DNA of 64,000 bases from Modicisalibacter radicis (GCF_900961225.1 NZ_CAAHFN010000051.1:25996-89995), one strand, 5' to 3'; shown: positions 18,578-27,313, counted from the stretch's first letter. The notes: generated by a model not told the origin, from the sequence alone. Program-made: numbers and translations.

Positions 18578-19789
18578 ATGTTGCAGCTCAATGCGCGTCG
18601 CGTCGCGCTATTGGTGGCGGCCAACACGGCCCTGGCGCCACTGGCCATCGATGCCTACCTGCCGGCCATTCCGGCGATGGCCGAGGCGGTCGGTGCCAGC
18701 GTGCATCTGACCGAACTGTCGGTCAGCCTGTTCCTGTTCGGCTTCGCGCTCGGCCAGCTGATCTTCGGCCCGCTGTCCGATCGGCTGGGCCGGCGCCCGG
18801 TGCTGCTCGGCGGTATCGTGGTGTTCCTGCTGTCGAGCCTGGCGATCACCCAGGTGGAAAGCCTCGAGGCACTCTGGACACTGCGCTTCGTGCAGGCCCT
18901 GGGCGGCGGTGCCTCGGTGGTCAATTCGGCGGCGATCGTGCGCGACTGCTTCAGTGGCCGCGAGGCGGCCAAGGTGCTCTCGACCATGGTGATGATCCTG
19001 ATGCTGGCGCCGCTGGTCGCGCCGGCGCTGGGCAGTCTGTTGCTGTATCTCGCCGACTGGTGGCTGATCTTCGCCTTCCTGGCCCTCTACGCGGCCTTCG
19101 TGCTGTGGTTGTTGGGACGTTATCTGCCCGAGACCCATGGCCGCGATCCCGATGCGCCGAATTTCACCCAGGTGCTGGGCAATTACCTGACCGTGCTGCG
19201 TCATCGCGAGGCGATGGGCTACATCTGTGCGGTGTCGATGTCGTTCGCCGGCATGTTCGCGTTCATTACCGGCTCGCCCTTCCTGTACATGGAGTATTTC
19301 GGCCTGTCGCCGGCGGTCTATCCGTTCGTCTTCGGCGCCAACATCCTGATCATGGCGGGCTCCAATCGGATCAACATCCGCCTGCTCAAGCGCGCCTCGC
19401 CGCAGCGCAACCTGCTGTGGGGGCTGGGCATTCAGTTCGTGGCGGGGCTGGGGCTGCTGCTGATGTTCGCCAGCGGGCTGGACTCGCTCTACACGGTGGC
19501 GCCGCTGCTGATGGTGTTCGTCGGGATGCAGGGACTGATCGGGCCCAACGCGATGTCGTCGATGCTCGACCATTTCCCGAAGATTAGCGCCACGGCCACG
19601 GCGATGCAGGGCAGCATCCAGTTCTCCTGCGGGGCGCTGGCCGGGGTGCTGGTCGGTGCCTTCGAGATCCCCAGCGCCTGGCCGATGGTGCTGACCATGA
19701 TCGGCGCCTCGATCATCGGCAACCTGGGGGTGCGGCTGCTCTCGGGGCGGGCGATGCGCGCCCAGCGGGCGGCGGCCGAGAACGCCTAG
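18578..19789 (+). CDS. Bcr/CflA family drug-resistance MFS transporter
   Basis: A 403-residue major-facilitator protein with about twelve hydrophobic helices. The Bcr/CflA hallmarks are IDAYLPAIPAMAEAVGAS in the first helix/loop, the motif A sequence GPLSDRLGRRPVLLGG after helix 2, and RFVQALGGGASVVNSAAIVRD at helix 4. It is a proton-driven exporter of the bicyclomycin/chloramphenicol/sulfonamide type or of unrelated metabolites; the substrate cannot be told from sequence. AAGGAG lies seven bases before the ATG. About 160 bases separate it from the STAS gene, so it is likely an independent unit. Confidence 0.9.
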   Translation: MLQLNARRVALLVAANTALAPLAIDAYLPAIPAMAEAVGASVHLTELSVSLFLFGFALGQLIFGPLSDRLGRRPVLLGGIVVFLLSSLAITQVESLEALWTLRFVQALGGGASVVNSAAIVRDCFSGREAAKVLSTMVMILMLAPLVAPALGSLLLYLADWWLIFAFLALYAAFVLWLLGRYLPETHGRDPDAPNFTQVLGNYLTVLRHREAMGYICAVSMSFAGMFAFITGSPFLYMEYFGLSPAVYPFVFGANILIMAGSNRINIRLLKRASPQRNLLWGLGIQFVAGLGLLLMFASGLDSLYTVAPLLMVFVGMQGLIGPNAMSSMLDHFPKISATATAMQGSIQFSCGALAGVLVGAFEIPSAWPMVLTMIGASIIGNLGVRLLSGRAMRAQRAAAENA

Positions 19790-19815
19790 CCGCGCCCAAG
19801 GTCGGTTCTCGGGTC

Positions 19816-19833
19816 GTGTCATGAAGCTGTCAT
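19816..19833 (+). promoter_or_regulatory. Pho box in front of pstS
   Basis: GTGTCAT-GAAG-CTGTCAT: two PhoB half-sites of seven bases separated by four, almost identical to the consensus CTGTCAT-N4-CTGTCAT. It ends about 60 bases before the pstS ATG, so the second half-site would take the place of a -35 element. This predicts PhoB activation of pstSCAB under phosphate limitation. Confidence 0.85.
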
Positions 19834-19894
19834 CTTTGTTGGGCATCGTGTGCCTTGCGAAGGTTGAACACTCTCATCGACAGGAGTTACCCGC

Positions 19895-20923
19895 ATGAAC
19901 CGCATCCTCAAGAGCCGTGTCTTGAAGACCACCGCGATCGCCGCAGCCGTTATGGGCGTGGCGGGCGCTGCCCAGGCGCGTGATCAGCTGCGTCTCGTCG
20001 GCTCGAGCACGGTCTACCCGTTCGCCAGCTACGTGGTGGAAGAGTTCGGCGCCACGACCGACTACCCCACGCCGGTCATCGAGTCCACCGGTTCCGGTGG
20101 CGGCCTGAAGCTGTTCTGCGAAGGTGTCGGCGACAATACGCCGGATATCACCAATGCCTCGCGGCGCATGAAGACCTCCGAGTTCGAGCGTTGCCAGGAG
20201 AACGGCGTGACCGACATCACCGAAGCGGTGATCGGCTACGACGGCATCGCCTTCGCCGAGTCCAGCAGCAACGAGCCGATCGACCTGTCCCGCGAACAGC
20301 TGTTCCTGGCGCTGGCCGCCAAGGTGCCGCAGGATGGCGAGCTGGTCGACAACCCCTACCAGAAGTGGAGCGATATCGATTCGTCGCTGCCCGACCGCGA
20401 AATCTCGGTCTACGGTCCGCCGACCACCTCCGGTACCCGTGACGCCTTCGAGGAGCTGGTCATGGAAGCCGCTTCCGAGGACATGGAAGGCTATGGCGGC
20501 GAAGGCTACACCGACATCCGCTCCGACGGCGCCTACATCGATGCCGGCGAGAACGACAACCTGATCGTTCAGCGCCTGGCCGAGGACACCAAGGCCTTCG
20601 GCATCTTCGGCTACTCGTTCCTCGAGGAAAACCCCGACACGCTGATCGGCGCGAGCATCGACGGCGTCGAGCCGACCCCGGAAGCGATCAGCTCCGGCGA
20701 GTATCCGGTCTCCCGTTCGCTGTTCTTCTACGTCAAGAACCAGCACGCCGAGTCCGTGCCGGCGATGTACGAATACGCCAACCTGTTCATGACCGAGCAG
20801 ATGATCGGACCGATGGGCTACCTGAAAGGTCTCGGCCTGATCCCGCTGCCCGAAGAGATGCGTAGCGAACAGCGCCAGGCGGTCGAGAGCCATGAGCAGC
20901 TCGAACTGGCCGATCTCAAGTAA
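19895..20923 (+). CDS. pstS: Phosphate ABC transporter substrate-binding protein PstS
   Basis: A 342-residue periplasmic binding protein with a signal peptide (about 1-28, AAVMGVAGAAQA-RD). The mature protein opens DQLRLVGSSTVYPFASYVVEEF. The phosphate-site segments STGSGGGLKLFC, DITNASRRM and TTSGTRDAF are typical of PstS proteins of the Pseudomonas/Halomonas group. It is strongly acidic, as expected for an extracytoplasmic protein of a halophile. ACAGGAG precedes the ATG at a normal distance. It is first in pstSCAB and is preceded by the Pho box. Confidence 0.96.
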   Translation: MNRILKSRVLKTTAIAAAVMGVAGAAQARDQLRLVGSSTVYPFASYVVEEFGATTDYPTPVIESTGSGGGLKLFCEGVGDNTPDITNASRRMKTSEFERCQENGVTDITEAVIGYDGIAFAESSSNEPIDLSREQLFLALAAKVPQDGELVDNPYQKWSDIDSSLPDREISVYGPPTTSGTRDAFEELVMEAASEDMEGYGGEGYTDIRSDGAYIDAGENDNLIVQRLAEDTKAFGIFGYSFLEENPDTLIGASIDGVEPTPEAISSGEYPVSRSLFFYVKNQHAESVPAMYEYANLFMTEQMIGPMGYLKGLGLIPLPEEMRSEQRQAVESHEQLELADLK

Positions 20924-21023
20924 TCGCGTCGCTGCATGAAACGCTGAGGCCGGTGGCGCAAGCCGCCGGCCCGTATGCATGCAGGGTAGCCCCGAGGGGC
21001 GAGGTTCCTGCCAAGAGACCGTT

Positions 21024-22280
21024 ATGTCGACCAACCTGATCTATCTGCTTTTCTGTGGCGCGCTGTTGATGCTGGGGCTGGTTGCCTTCTTCCTGGCGCG
21101 CGGCAAGGCGACACGGACCCGTGCATCGGGCGCGGCGATGTTCGCGCAGCCCGACCAGTACGCCTGGTTCTCGGTGCTGGCCACGGCCGGCCCGGCGATA
21201 CTGGCGGGCGCGCTGGGCGCCTTCGTGATGTTGCTGCTGGGGGCCGAGATTCCCGTGGCGTACTTGCTGACGGCCAGCGTGGTGATCGCCGCCATCGGTC
21301 TGTTCGTCGGGCTCATGCAGGTGCGCCCCGACTTCCATGCCCGCCAGGCGATCGAGAAGGTGATTCGCCTGGCCCTGGCCACGGCGGCCCTGATGTCGAT
21401 CGTCACCACCTTCGGCATCCTGCTGTCGATCGTCTCCGAGGCGATCCGCTTCTTCCAGATGCAAAGCCTGTGGGACTTCATCACCGGCACCACCTGGTCA
21501 CCGGGCGATAGCTTCCTGGCGTCCGCCGGGCGTGCCGGAGAGGGCTCCGGCGGGGCACAGTTCGGCTCGGTGCCGCTGTTCGCGGGGACCTTCCTGATCT
21601 CGCTGATCGCCATGCTGGTGGCGATCCCGGTGGGTCTGCTGGCCGCGATCTACATGGCCGAATTCGCGCCGCCCAAGGTGCGCGACCTGGCCAAGCCGGT
21701 TCTCGAGGTGCTCGCCGGCATCCCCACCGTGGTGTATGGCTTCTTCGCGGCGATCACCATCGCGCCGATCATCGTCGACGTGGCCGGCTTCTTCGGCCTC
21801 GACGCGTCCTACAACAACGCGCTGGCGCCGGGCGTGGTGATGGGCATCATGATCATCCCGTTCATCTCGTCGCTGTCCGACGACGTGATCAACGCGGTGC
21901 CCGACAGCATGCGCGAAGGCTCGCTGGCACTCGGCATGACCAAGAGCGAGACGATCCGCAGCGTGGTGCTGCCGGCATCGATGCCGGGGATCATCTCCGC
22001 CTCGCTGCTGGCGGTGTCGCGCGCGCTGGGCGAAACCATGATCGTGGTGATGGCTGCCGGCATGCGCCCCAACCTGACCGCCAACCCGCTCGAGGACATG
22101 ACCACCGTGACGGTACGCATCGTCGCGGCGCTGACCGGCGACCAGGAGTTCGCCAGCGCCGAGACCCTGTCGGCCTTCGCGCTGGGGCTGGTGCTGTTCG
22201 TGGTCACGCTGATCCTCAACATGGTCTCGGTACTGATGATTCGTCGCTTCCGCGACAAGTACCGCACCAACACCCTGTGA
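21024..22280 (+). CDS. pstC: Phosphate ABC transporter permease PstC
   Basis: A 418-residue inner-membrane permease starting MSTNLIYLLFCGALLM. The N-terminal part (about 1-180) carries extra membrane segments, as in the long PstC proteins of marine gammaproteobacteria. The binding-protein-dependent permease domain then shows EFAPPKVRDLAKPVLEVLAGIPTVVYG and the EAA-type loop EGSLALGMTKSETIRSVVLPASMPGI that contacts PstB. An in-frame ATG at 20979 exists but has no ribosome site; I chose 21024. It lies 100 bases after pstS, with an inverted GC-rich stretch between that could attenuate transcription. Confidence 0.94.
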   Translation: MSTNLIYLLFCGALLMLGLVAFFLARGKATRTRASGAAMFAQPDQYAWFSVLATAGPAILAGALGAFVMLLLGAEIPVAYLLTASVVIAAIGLFVGLMQVRPDFHARQAIEKVIRLALATAALMSIVTTFGILLSIVSEAIRFFQMQSLWDFITGTTWSPGDSFLASAGRAGEGSGGAQFGSVPLFAGTFLISLIAMLVAIPVGLLAAIYMAEFAPPKVRDLAKPVLEVLAGIPTVVYGFFAAITIAPIIVDVAGFFGLDASYNNALAPGVVMGIMIIPFISSLSDDVINAVPDSMREGSLALGMTKSETIRSVVLPASMPGIISASLLAVSRALGETMIVVMAAGMRPNLTANPLEDMTTVTVRIVAALTGDQEFASAETLSAFALGLVLFVVTLILNMVSVLMIRRFRDKYRTNTL

Positions 22281-22302
22281 CACGACGAGGACTATTGCGC
22301 TC

Positions 22303-23469
22303 ATGAGCCAATCCTTTGACGAGATCACCGCTCAGCTCAAGCGGCGCCACCGCCGCTCGGCGCGCCTCAAGCACATGTCGATGGGGGCATTGATCCTGGC
22401 GGCGGCGTTTCTGTTCATCTTCATCGGCGACATGCTGGTCAAGGGCCTGCCGGCTTTCCAGCAGGCCCAGATCCAGGTCGAGGTCAGCTATACCGAGCAG
22501 GCCAGTCAGATTCCGCCGGCGGCGGTCGGCGAGGACGTGCGGGGGCTGGTCAGTCGCGGTTATCTGCGCCTGATTCCCGGGCGCATGCGTGACAATCCCG
22601 AACTGCTGGGCACCACCCGGATGGAGTGGGTGCTCGCCGACAGTTCGGTGGATCAGTACCTCAAGGGCCACGAGGACGCCCTGCGTGGCAGCGAGGCGCG
22701 GGTGGTAGAACGGCTGATCGAGGGGGGGCGGGCCGAGCTGCGCTTCAACACCACGTTCTTCACCAATGGCGACTCCAAGATGCCGGAACTGGCAGGCATC
22801 GCCTCGGCGGCGGTGGGCACCGTCATGACGTTGATCGTGACCATGCTGGTGTGCTTTCCGGTGGGAGTGATGACCGCGGTCTACCTGGAAGAGTTCGCCC
22901 CGGACAACCGACTGACCCAGCTCATCGAGATCAACATCAACAATCTCGCGGCGGTGCCGTCGATCCTGTTCGGCTTGCTGGGTCTGGCGATCTACATCAA
23001 CTTCTTCGGCGTGCCGCGCTCCTCGCCGCTGGTCGGCGGGCTGACACTGGCGCTGATGACGCTGCCGGTGATCATCATCACCACCCGCTCGGCGCTGCGC
23101 AGCATCCCTGACGGCATCCGCCAGGCGGCGTTCGGCGTCGGCTGTTCGCGCTGGCAGGTGGTGCGCGACCACGTGCTGCCGCTGTCGCTGCCTGGCATCC
23201 TCACCGGGTCGATCATCGGCATGGCCCAGGCGATGGGCGAGACCGCACCGCTGATCATCGTCGGCATGGTGGCCTTCATTCCCGATGTCGGCGGGTCCTT
23301 CACGGACGCCGCCACGGTGATGCCGGCGCAGATATTCACCTGGGCCGGAGAGCCCGACCGCGCCTTCGTCGAGAAGACCGCCGGCGGCATCCTGGTGCTG
23401 CTGGCGGTGCTGATCTCGCTCAATGCCACGGCGGTGTGGCTGCGCAAGAAATTCGAACGGCGCTGGTAA
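22303..23469 (+). CDS. pstA: Phosphate ABC transporter permease PstA
   Basis: A 388-residue permease, partner of PstC. After a cytoplasmic N-terminus and one membrane helix (about 26-46) comes a periplasmic stretch of about 110 residues. The permease core follows (about 165-385), with YLEEFAPDNRLTQLIEININNLAAVPSILFG and the coupling loop RQAAFGVGCSRWQVVRDHVLPLSLPGI. The large periplasmic insert distinguishes it from the shorter E. coli PstA and is common in Pseudomonas-type Pst systems. It begins 22 bases after pstC and is followed by pstB, so the genes are one transcript. Confidence 0.94.
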   Translation: MSQSFDEITAQLKRRHRRSARLKHMSMGALILAAAFLFIFIGDMLVKGLPAFQQAQIQVEVSYTEQASQIPPAAVGEDVRGLVSRGYLRLIPGRMRDNPELLGTTRMEWVLADSSVDQYLKGHEDALRGSEARVVERLIEGGRAELRFNTTFFTNGDSKMPELAGIASAAVGTVMTLIVTMLVCFPVGVMTAVYLEEFAPDNRLTQLIEININNLAAVPSILFGLLGLAIYINFFGVPRSSPLVGGLTLALMTLPVIIITTRSALRSIPDGIRQAAFGVGCSRWQVVRDHVLPLSLPGILTGSIIGMAQAMGETAPLIIVGMVAFIPDVGGSFTDAATVMPAQIFTWAGEPDRAFVEKTAGGILVLLAVLISLNATAVWLRKKFERRW

Positions 23470-23496
23470 GTCACCTCTCTCTTATAGGACAAGTTC

Positions 23497-24354
23497 ATGT
23501 TGAACGAGCAGATCGTCGAAAATCGCGAAAAGCCGCGTGGCGTCCAGCGCCAGCCGGCGCGCGGCGAGCCGGTGAGCCGCAACGAAAAGGCCAACCACGA
23601 ATTGAGTATCCGCGTGCGGGATCTCAACCTGTGGTACGGCAAAAACCAGGCGCTGAAGAACATCGACATCGATATCTACCAGCGCAACGTGACCGCGCTG
23701 ATCGGTCCGTCGGGCTGTGGCAAGTCGACCTTCCTGCGCTGCCTCAACCGCATGAACGACCTGATCAAGAGCGTGCACGTCGAAGGCCTGGTGGAGATGG
23801 ACGGACACGACGTCAACGCCCCCCGGATGGACGAGGTCGCGTTGCGTCGCCGGGTGGGCATGGTCTTCCAGAAGCCCAACCCGTTCCCCAAGTCGATCTA
23901 CGAAAACGTCGCCTACGCGCCGCGCATGCACGATCTGGTCAGCCGCAAGGCCGACCAGGACGAACTGGTCGAGCGTGCGCTGACCGATGCCGGGCTGTGG
24001 AACGAGGTCAAGGACAAGCTGCAGCAGCCCGGCACCTCCTTGTCCGGCGGCCAGCAGCAGCGGCTGTGCATCGCCCGGGCGATCGCCGTGCAGCCCGACG
24101 TGATCCTGATGGACGAACCGACCTCGGCGCTCGATCCGATCTCGACGGCGACCATCGAGGACCTGATGGACAAGCTGAAGCAGCAGTTCACCATCGTCAC
24201 GGTCACCCACAACATGCAGCAGGCCGCGCGCGTCGCCGACTACACGGCGTTCTTTCACCTCGGCGAGGTGATCGAATACAACGACACGCAGATGATGTTC
24301 TCCAACCCCTACACCAAGAAGGCCGAGGATTACATTACCGGTCGCTACGGTTGA
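23497..24354 (+). CDS. pstB: Phosphate ABC transporter ATP-binding protein PstB
   Basis: A 285-residue ABC ATPase. Walker A is [13 protein letters not shown], followed by LNRMNDLI, typical of PstB; the signature is [16 protein letters not shown], Walker B is [13 protein letters not shown] and the H-loop is [10 protein letters not shown] 30-residue N-terminal extension precedes the ABC core. It energises phosphate uptake through PstCA. Most pst operons end with phoU, but here the next gene is crcB under its own riboswitch, so phoU must lie elsewhere or be missing. Confidence 0.96.
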   Translation: MLNEQIVENREKPRGVQRQPARGEPVSRNEKANHELSIRVRDLNLWYGKNQALKNIDIDIYQRNVTALIGPSGCGKSTFLRCLNRMNDLIKSVHVEGLVEMDGHDVNAPRMDEVALRRRVGMVFQKPNPFPKSIYENVAYAPRMHDLVSRKADQDELVERALTDAGLWNEVKDKLQQPGTSLSGGQQQRLCIARAIAVQPDVILMDEPTSALDPISTATIEDLMDKLKQQFTIVTVTHNMQQAARVADYTAFFHLGEVIEYNDTQMMFSNPYTKKAEDYITGRYG

Positions 24355-24410
24355 TCGTTATCCCGGGGGCTTCTTGAACCGCAGCCGGCGGGCGTGGTAA
24401 ACCTACCGGT

Positions 24411-24506
24411 CACGGAGATGGCATTCCTCCCGGTCCTAGACCGAACCACCGCCCGTCACGGCGGTTAATGATGCCTGCGAAGCGCCCGAGGTGCGTAGCA
24501 GGCATC
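24411..24506 (+). ncRNA. Fluoride riboswitch (crcB motif) with expression platform
   Basis: The leader of crcB contains the fluoride aptamer signature: GGAGATGGCATTCCTCC (24415-24431), then an unpaired AACC-type segment, an internal GC-rich hairpin (CCGCC/GGCGG, about 24448-24464), and the 3' strand TTAATGATGCCTGC (ending 24479). GATGCCTGC (about 24471-24479) is exactly complementary to GCAGGCATC (24498-24506). A competing hairpin can therefore form and take away the aptamer's 3' strand, the arrangement used by other crcB riboswitches. No T-tract follows this second hairpin, so control may be translational or Rho-dependent. The following gene is a fluoride channel, which supports the call strongly. 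Confidence 0.9.
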
Positions 24507-24591
24507 CGTGTGTCCCTTCCTCCCGGCCGCTTCGCGTTGCTTCCCTTGCCCTGAATACGACAGCCCTTGGACACGACAGGACGAAGAACGC

Positions 24592-24990
24592 ATGTGGTTA
24601 TCGATACTGGCCATCGGCGCAGGCGCCGCCCTGGGGGCCAATCTGCGCTGGCTGCTGAGTACCTGGCTGAATGCCCTGTTTCCCGCGCTGCCGCCCGGCA
24701 CACTGGCCGCCAACCTGCTGGGCAGTTGGCTGATCGGGGTGGCCTTCGCGCTGTTCGATCAATTGCCGTCGCTGTCCACGGAGTGGCGGCTGTTCGTGGT
24801 CACCGGCTTCCTGGGGGCGTTGACCACCTTCTCGACGTTTTCCATCGAAATGCTCGCCAATATCCAGGCGGGCCGGTGGGGCATGACTCTGGCGGGCATT
24901 GCCCTGCATGTCGCTGGCTCGTTGAGCCTGGCCGCACTGGGCATGGCGACGGTGGCGGCGCTGCGCCAGCTGCCGGGATTGCTGAAGTAG
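24592..24990 (+). CDS. crcB: Fluoride efflux channel CrcB/FluC
   Basis: A 132-residue protein with four membrane helices. Family motifs are GAGAALGANLRWLLS near the N-terminus, PPGTLAANLLGSWLIG in helix 2, and GFLGALTTFSTFSIE in helix 3 (the fluoride-lining Phe and Thr/Ser region and the Na+ site). It works as a dual-topology dimer that lets fluoride leave the cell. The ATG was chosen because it starts MWLSILAIGAGAALG, the family norm, with AGGACGAAGAACG before it. The fluoride riboswitch upstream predicts induction by fluoride. Confidence 0.95.
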   Translation: MWLSILAIGAGAALGANLRWLLSTWLNALFPALPPGTLAANLLGSWLIGVAFALFDQLPSLSTEWRLFVVTGFLGALTTFSTFSIEMLANIQAGRWGMTLAGIALHVAGSLSLAALGMATVAALRQLPGLLK

Positions 24991-25022
24991 CACCCGCACG
25001 AGCAGCCAGGATGCTGAGCGCA

Positions 25023-25048
25023 CCCGCTGGGCGTTCGGCGCCAGCGGG
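25023..25048. terminator. Hairpin between convergent crcB and thiolase genes
   Basis: CCCGCTGG (25023-25030) and CCAGCGGG (25041-25048) form a perfect 8-bp stem around a ten-base GC-rich loop. There is no T-tract on either side. Its position between two convergent genes suggests a transcription barrier or 3'-end stabiliser for either message. Confidence 0.5.
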
Positions 25049-25055
25049 CAGGGTG

Positions 25056-26243
25056 TCAGTCGCTCAGTTCCACGGCGATCGCCGTGGCCTCGCCGCCGCC
25101 GATGCACAGGCTGGCGATGCCGCGCTTGCCGCCACGCCGGCGCAGGGCGTTGATCAGCGTGACGATGATCCGCGAGCCGGTGGAGCCGATGGGGTGGCCC
25201 TGGGCGCAGGCGCCGCCGAAGACGTTGACCTTGTCGTGATCCAGGCCCAATTCGTCCATGGCGATCAGCGTGACCACGGCGAAGGCTTCGTTGATCTCGT
25301 AGAGATCGACGTCATCGGCCGACCAGTCGAGGCGTTTCAGCAGCTTGCCGATGGCGCCCACCGGAGCGAGGGTGAATTCGCTGGGATGCTGCGAGTGCGT
25401 GGCATGGCCGAGGATGGTGGCCTGCACCGCGGCGCCGGCGGCCTGGGCTGCGCCCCGGCTGGCCAGGATCAATGCCGAGGCGCCGTCGGAGATCGAACTG
25501 GCGTTGGCGGCGGTGATGGTGCTGTCGCGGCTGAAGGCGGGGCGCAGCGTGCGGATCTTGTCGAGGCGTGCGGCGAACGGTTGCTCGTCGTGCTCGACGA
25601 CGCTTTCGCCATGGCGCGAAGCGACCGTGACCGGGGTGATCTCGCCGCCTAGTTCGCCGGCTTCGTGAGCCGCCATGGCGCGCTCCAGCGAGGCGATGGC
25701 GAAATCGTCCATGCGCTCGCGGGAGTAGCCCCGGTCATCGGCGACCCGCTGGGCGAACGCGCCCATCAACTGGCCAGTCTCGGCGTCCTCGAGGCCATCG
25801 AGGAACATGTGATCCTTGAGCTCGCCGTGCCCCAGACGATAGCCGCCACGCGCCCGGGTCAGCAGGTGCGGGGCGTTGGACATCGACTCCATGCCGCCGG
25901 CGAGCAGGATCTCGCCGCTGCCGGCGCGGATCAGGTCGTGGGCGAACATGGTGGCCTTCATGCCCGAGCCGCACAGCTTGTTGACGGTGGTGGCGCCGCG
26001 GGCGTCGCCGATGCCGGCCTGACGCATCGCCTGGCGGGCCGGACCCTGCTTGACCCCGGCGGGCAGCACGCAGCCGAGGATGCCTTCGTCGATGGCGTCG
26101 GCGTCGATGCCGCTGCGCTGGATGGCGGCACGGATGGCGGCGGCGCCGAGCTGCGGGGCGCTCAGGTTCGACAGGCTGCCGAGCATGCCGCCCATCGGGG
26201 TGCGTGCGCCGCCCAGGATGACGATATCGCTCTCTGAGGACAT
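25056..26243 (-). CDS. Acetyl-CoA acetyltransferase (thiolase)
   Basis: A 395-residue thiolase II. The acyl-carrying Cys91 is in VNKLCGSGMKA, the histidine in ACAQGHPIGSTGSR, and the second cysteine in SLCIGGGEAT; EINEAFAV is also present. It condenses two acetyl-CoA, or cleaves acetoacetyl-CoA and related short 3-ketoacyl-CoAs. The ATG at 26243 is preceded on its strand by GGAGAACGCC; the frame stays open about 50 codons further but that stretch is non-family sequence. It is divergent from a TetR gene, next to SDR and acyl-CoA dehydrogenase genes, which favours a role in short-chain or branched-chain acyl-CoA breakdown. Confidence 0.93.
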   Translation of the reverse strand: MSSESDIVILGGARTPMGGMLGSLSNLSAPQLGAAAIRAAIQRSGIDADAIDEGILGCVLPAGVKQGPARQAMRQAGIGDARGATTVNKLCGSGMKATMFAHDLIRAGSGEILLAGGMESMSNAPHLLTRARGGYRLGHGELKDHMFLDGLEDAETGQLMGAFAQRVADDRGYSRERMDDFAIASLERAMAAHEAGELGGEITPVTVASRHGESVVEHDEQPFAARLDKIRTLRPAFSRDSTITAANASSISDGASALILASRGAAQAAGAAVQATILGHATHSQHPSEFTLAPVGAIGKLLKRLDWSADDVDLYEINEAFAVVTLIAMDELGLDHDKVNVFGGACAQGHPIGSTGSRIIVTLINALRRRGGKRGIASLCIGGGEATAIAVELSD

Positions 26244-26393
26244 GGCGTTCTCCACTTGCGTCGTTCTGGCATTGTCCGGGTGGGTTGGGTGTGGCCGGCG
26301 ACCATGGCGCCTCGTTGAATCCAGCGGCGATGGCTCGAAAGCCGGCCTGGCGCGCGTTGACCGCGGAGATGCCCTATGCTTTGCTCGGTAAAA

Positions 26394-26413
26394 ACCAAGC
26401 AAGCGCTCGTGTT
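26394..26413. promoter_or_regulatory. Candidate operator of the TetR regulator in its own promoter
   Basis: ACCAAGCAAGCGCTCGTGTT lies seven bases before the tetR ATG and in the divergent thiolase/tetR spacer. A closely related sequence, AAACCAAGCGCTCGGCTG, lies in front of the SDR gene at 27117-27134. Both are partly palindromic around AGCGCT. Shared motifs at both ends of a TetR gene suggest autoregulation and control of the flanking genes. Confidence 0.55.
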
Positions 26414-26419
26414 AATTCG

Positions 26420-27022
26420 ATGACTTTAGTGAACGCCTCACCCCGTCGCAAGGAGTTGATCCGGATTGCCGCTCGTCTGTTCGTCGAAGAGGGCTTCGAC
26501 CGCACCACGGTGCGCATGCTGGCGCAGGCGATGGGCATCAAGTCCGGCAGCCTGTTCCATCACTTCAGCGACAAGCAGGCGATTCTCTGCGCGGTGATCG
26601 AGACCGGCATGCAGCATGCCCTGACGCTGGCGCGTAGTGCGCTGGCCGACGCCGGATGTTCGCCCTCGGTGCGCCTCGACGCCTTGGCACGGGCGCACCT
26701 CGAGACGCTTCTGACCGAGCGCAACGCCCATGTCGTGGCGCTCTACGAATGGCGGCGCCTGGACGCTGGCTCACGTGATCACCTGATCCACCTGCGCGAC
26801 GCCTACGAGTCGCTGTGGCAGAAGGTGGTCGACGAAGCGCTGGAGGCCGGGCTGATCCGGGGCGACCGCCTGCTGGTGCGGCGCTTCGTGCTCGGCGCGC
26901 TCAACTGGACGGTGCGCTGGTACGACCCGGCGGGGCCGCGCTCGCCCGAGGCGCTGGCCCGCGAACTCATCGCCATGCTGAGCGGGCCGGCGTTCGCGAC
27001 CGGCCATGTCGGCCGGCCCTGA
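26420..27022 (+). CDS. TetR/AcrR family transcriptional regulator
   Basis: A 200-residue repressor. The N-terminal helix-turn-helix is clear: RKELIRIAARLFVEEGFDRTTVRMLAQAMGIKSGSLFHHFSDKQAIL (about 9-55). The C-terminal half resembles the TetR_C domains of regulators of acyl-CoA metabolism. I chose the ATG at 26420 (MTLVNASPRRKEL); the frame extends upstream into a region with operator and promoter character. Its neighbours, a divergent thiolase and a downstream SDR gene, both carry a similar motif in their promoters, so an acyl-CoA ligand is a reasonable guess. Confidence 0.88.
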   Translation: MTLVNASPRRKELIRIAARLFVEEGFDRTTVRMLAQAMGIKSGSLFHHFSDKQAILCAVIETGMQHALTLARSALADAGCSPSVRLDALARAHLETLLTERNAHVVALYEWRRLDAGSRDHLIHLRDAYESLWQKVVDEALEAGLIRGDRLLVRRFVLGALNWTVRWYDPAGPRSPEALARELIAMLSGPAFATGHVGRP

Positions 27023-27116
27023 TTCCGGCGATCTTCTTCCGAGCCGCATCCCGCCGGCTGCGACCATGGTCTTGGCCTCCGGGTCTTGTTCGGCCTGCAC
27101 GGGCTGGCTAGGGTGT

Positions 27117-27165
27117 AAACCAAGCGCTCGGCTGAGCCGTTTGCGACTTTACGTTTACGTCAAAG
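27117..27165. promoter_or_regulatory. Two adjacent candidate operators upstream of the SDR gene
   Basis: AAACCAAGCGCTCGGCTG (27117-27134) repeats the motif found before tetR. CTTTACGTTTACGTCAAAG (27147-27165) reads TTTGACGTAAACGTAAA on the other strand, close to the box of LiuR, the MerR-type regulator of branched-chain amino-acid degradation. About 150 bases separate them from the SDR ATG; the rest of this 291-base spacer (27023-27313) shows no gene. Confidence 0.5.
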
Positions 27166-27313
27166 AAAGCCAAGTTCGTCGGTCTCGAGCGTTGCCCGTG
27201 CATGCCTAGCCGCGTTCGATCGATTTCGTCGACGCGCTACCCAAGACCCCCAACGGCAGATCCAGCGCTTCAAGTTACGCGCGCAGGCCGCCGCACCCAC
27301 GGAGATTCGCTGA

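Noticed and set aside
25023..25048. crcB/thiolase hairpin as a standard intrinsic terminator
   Set aside because: No T-tract on either strand, so only a lower-confidence 3' structure is reported.
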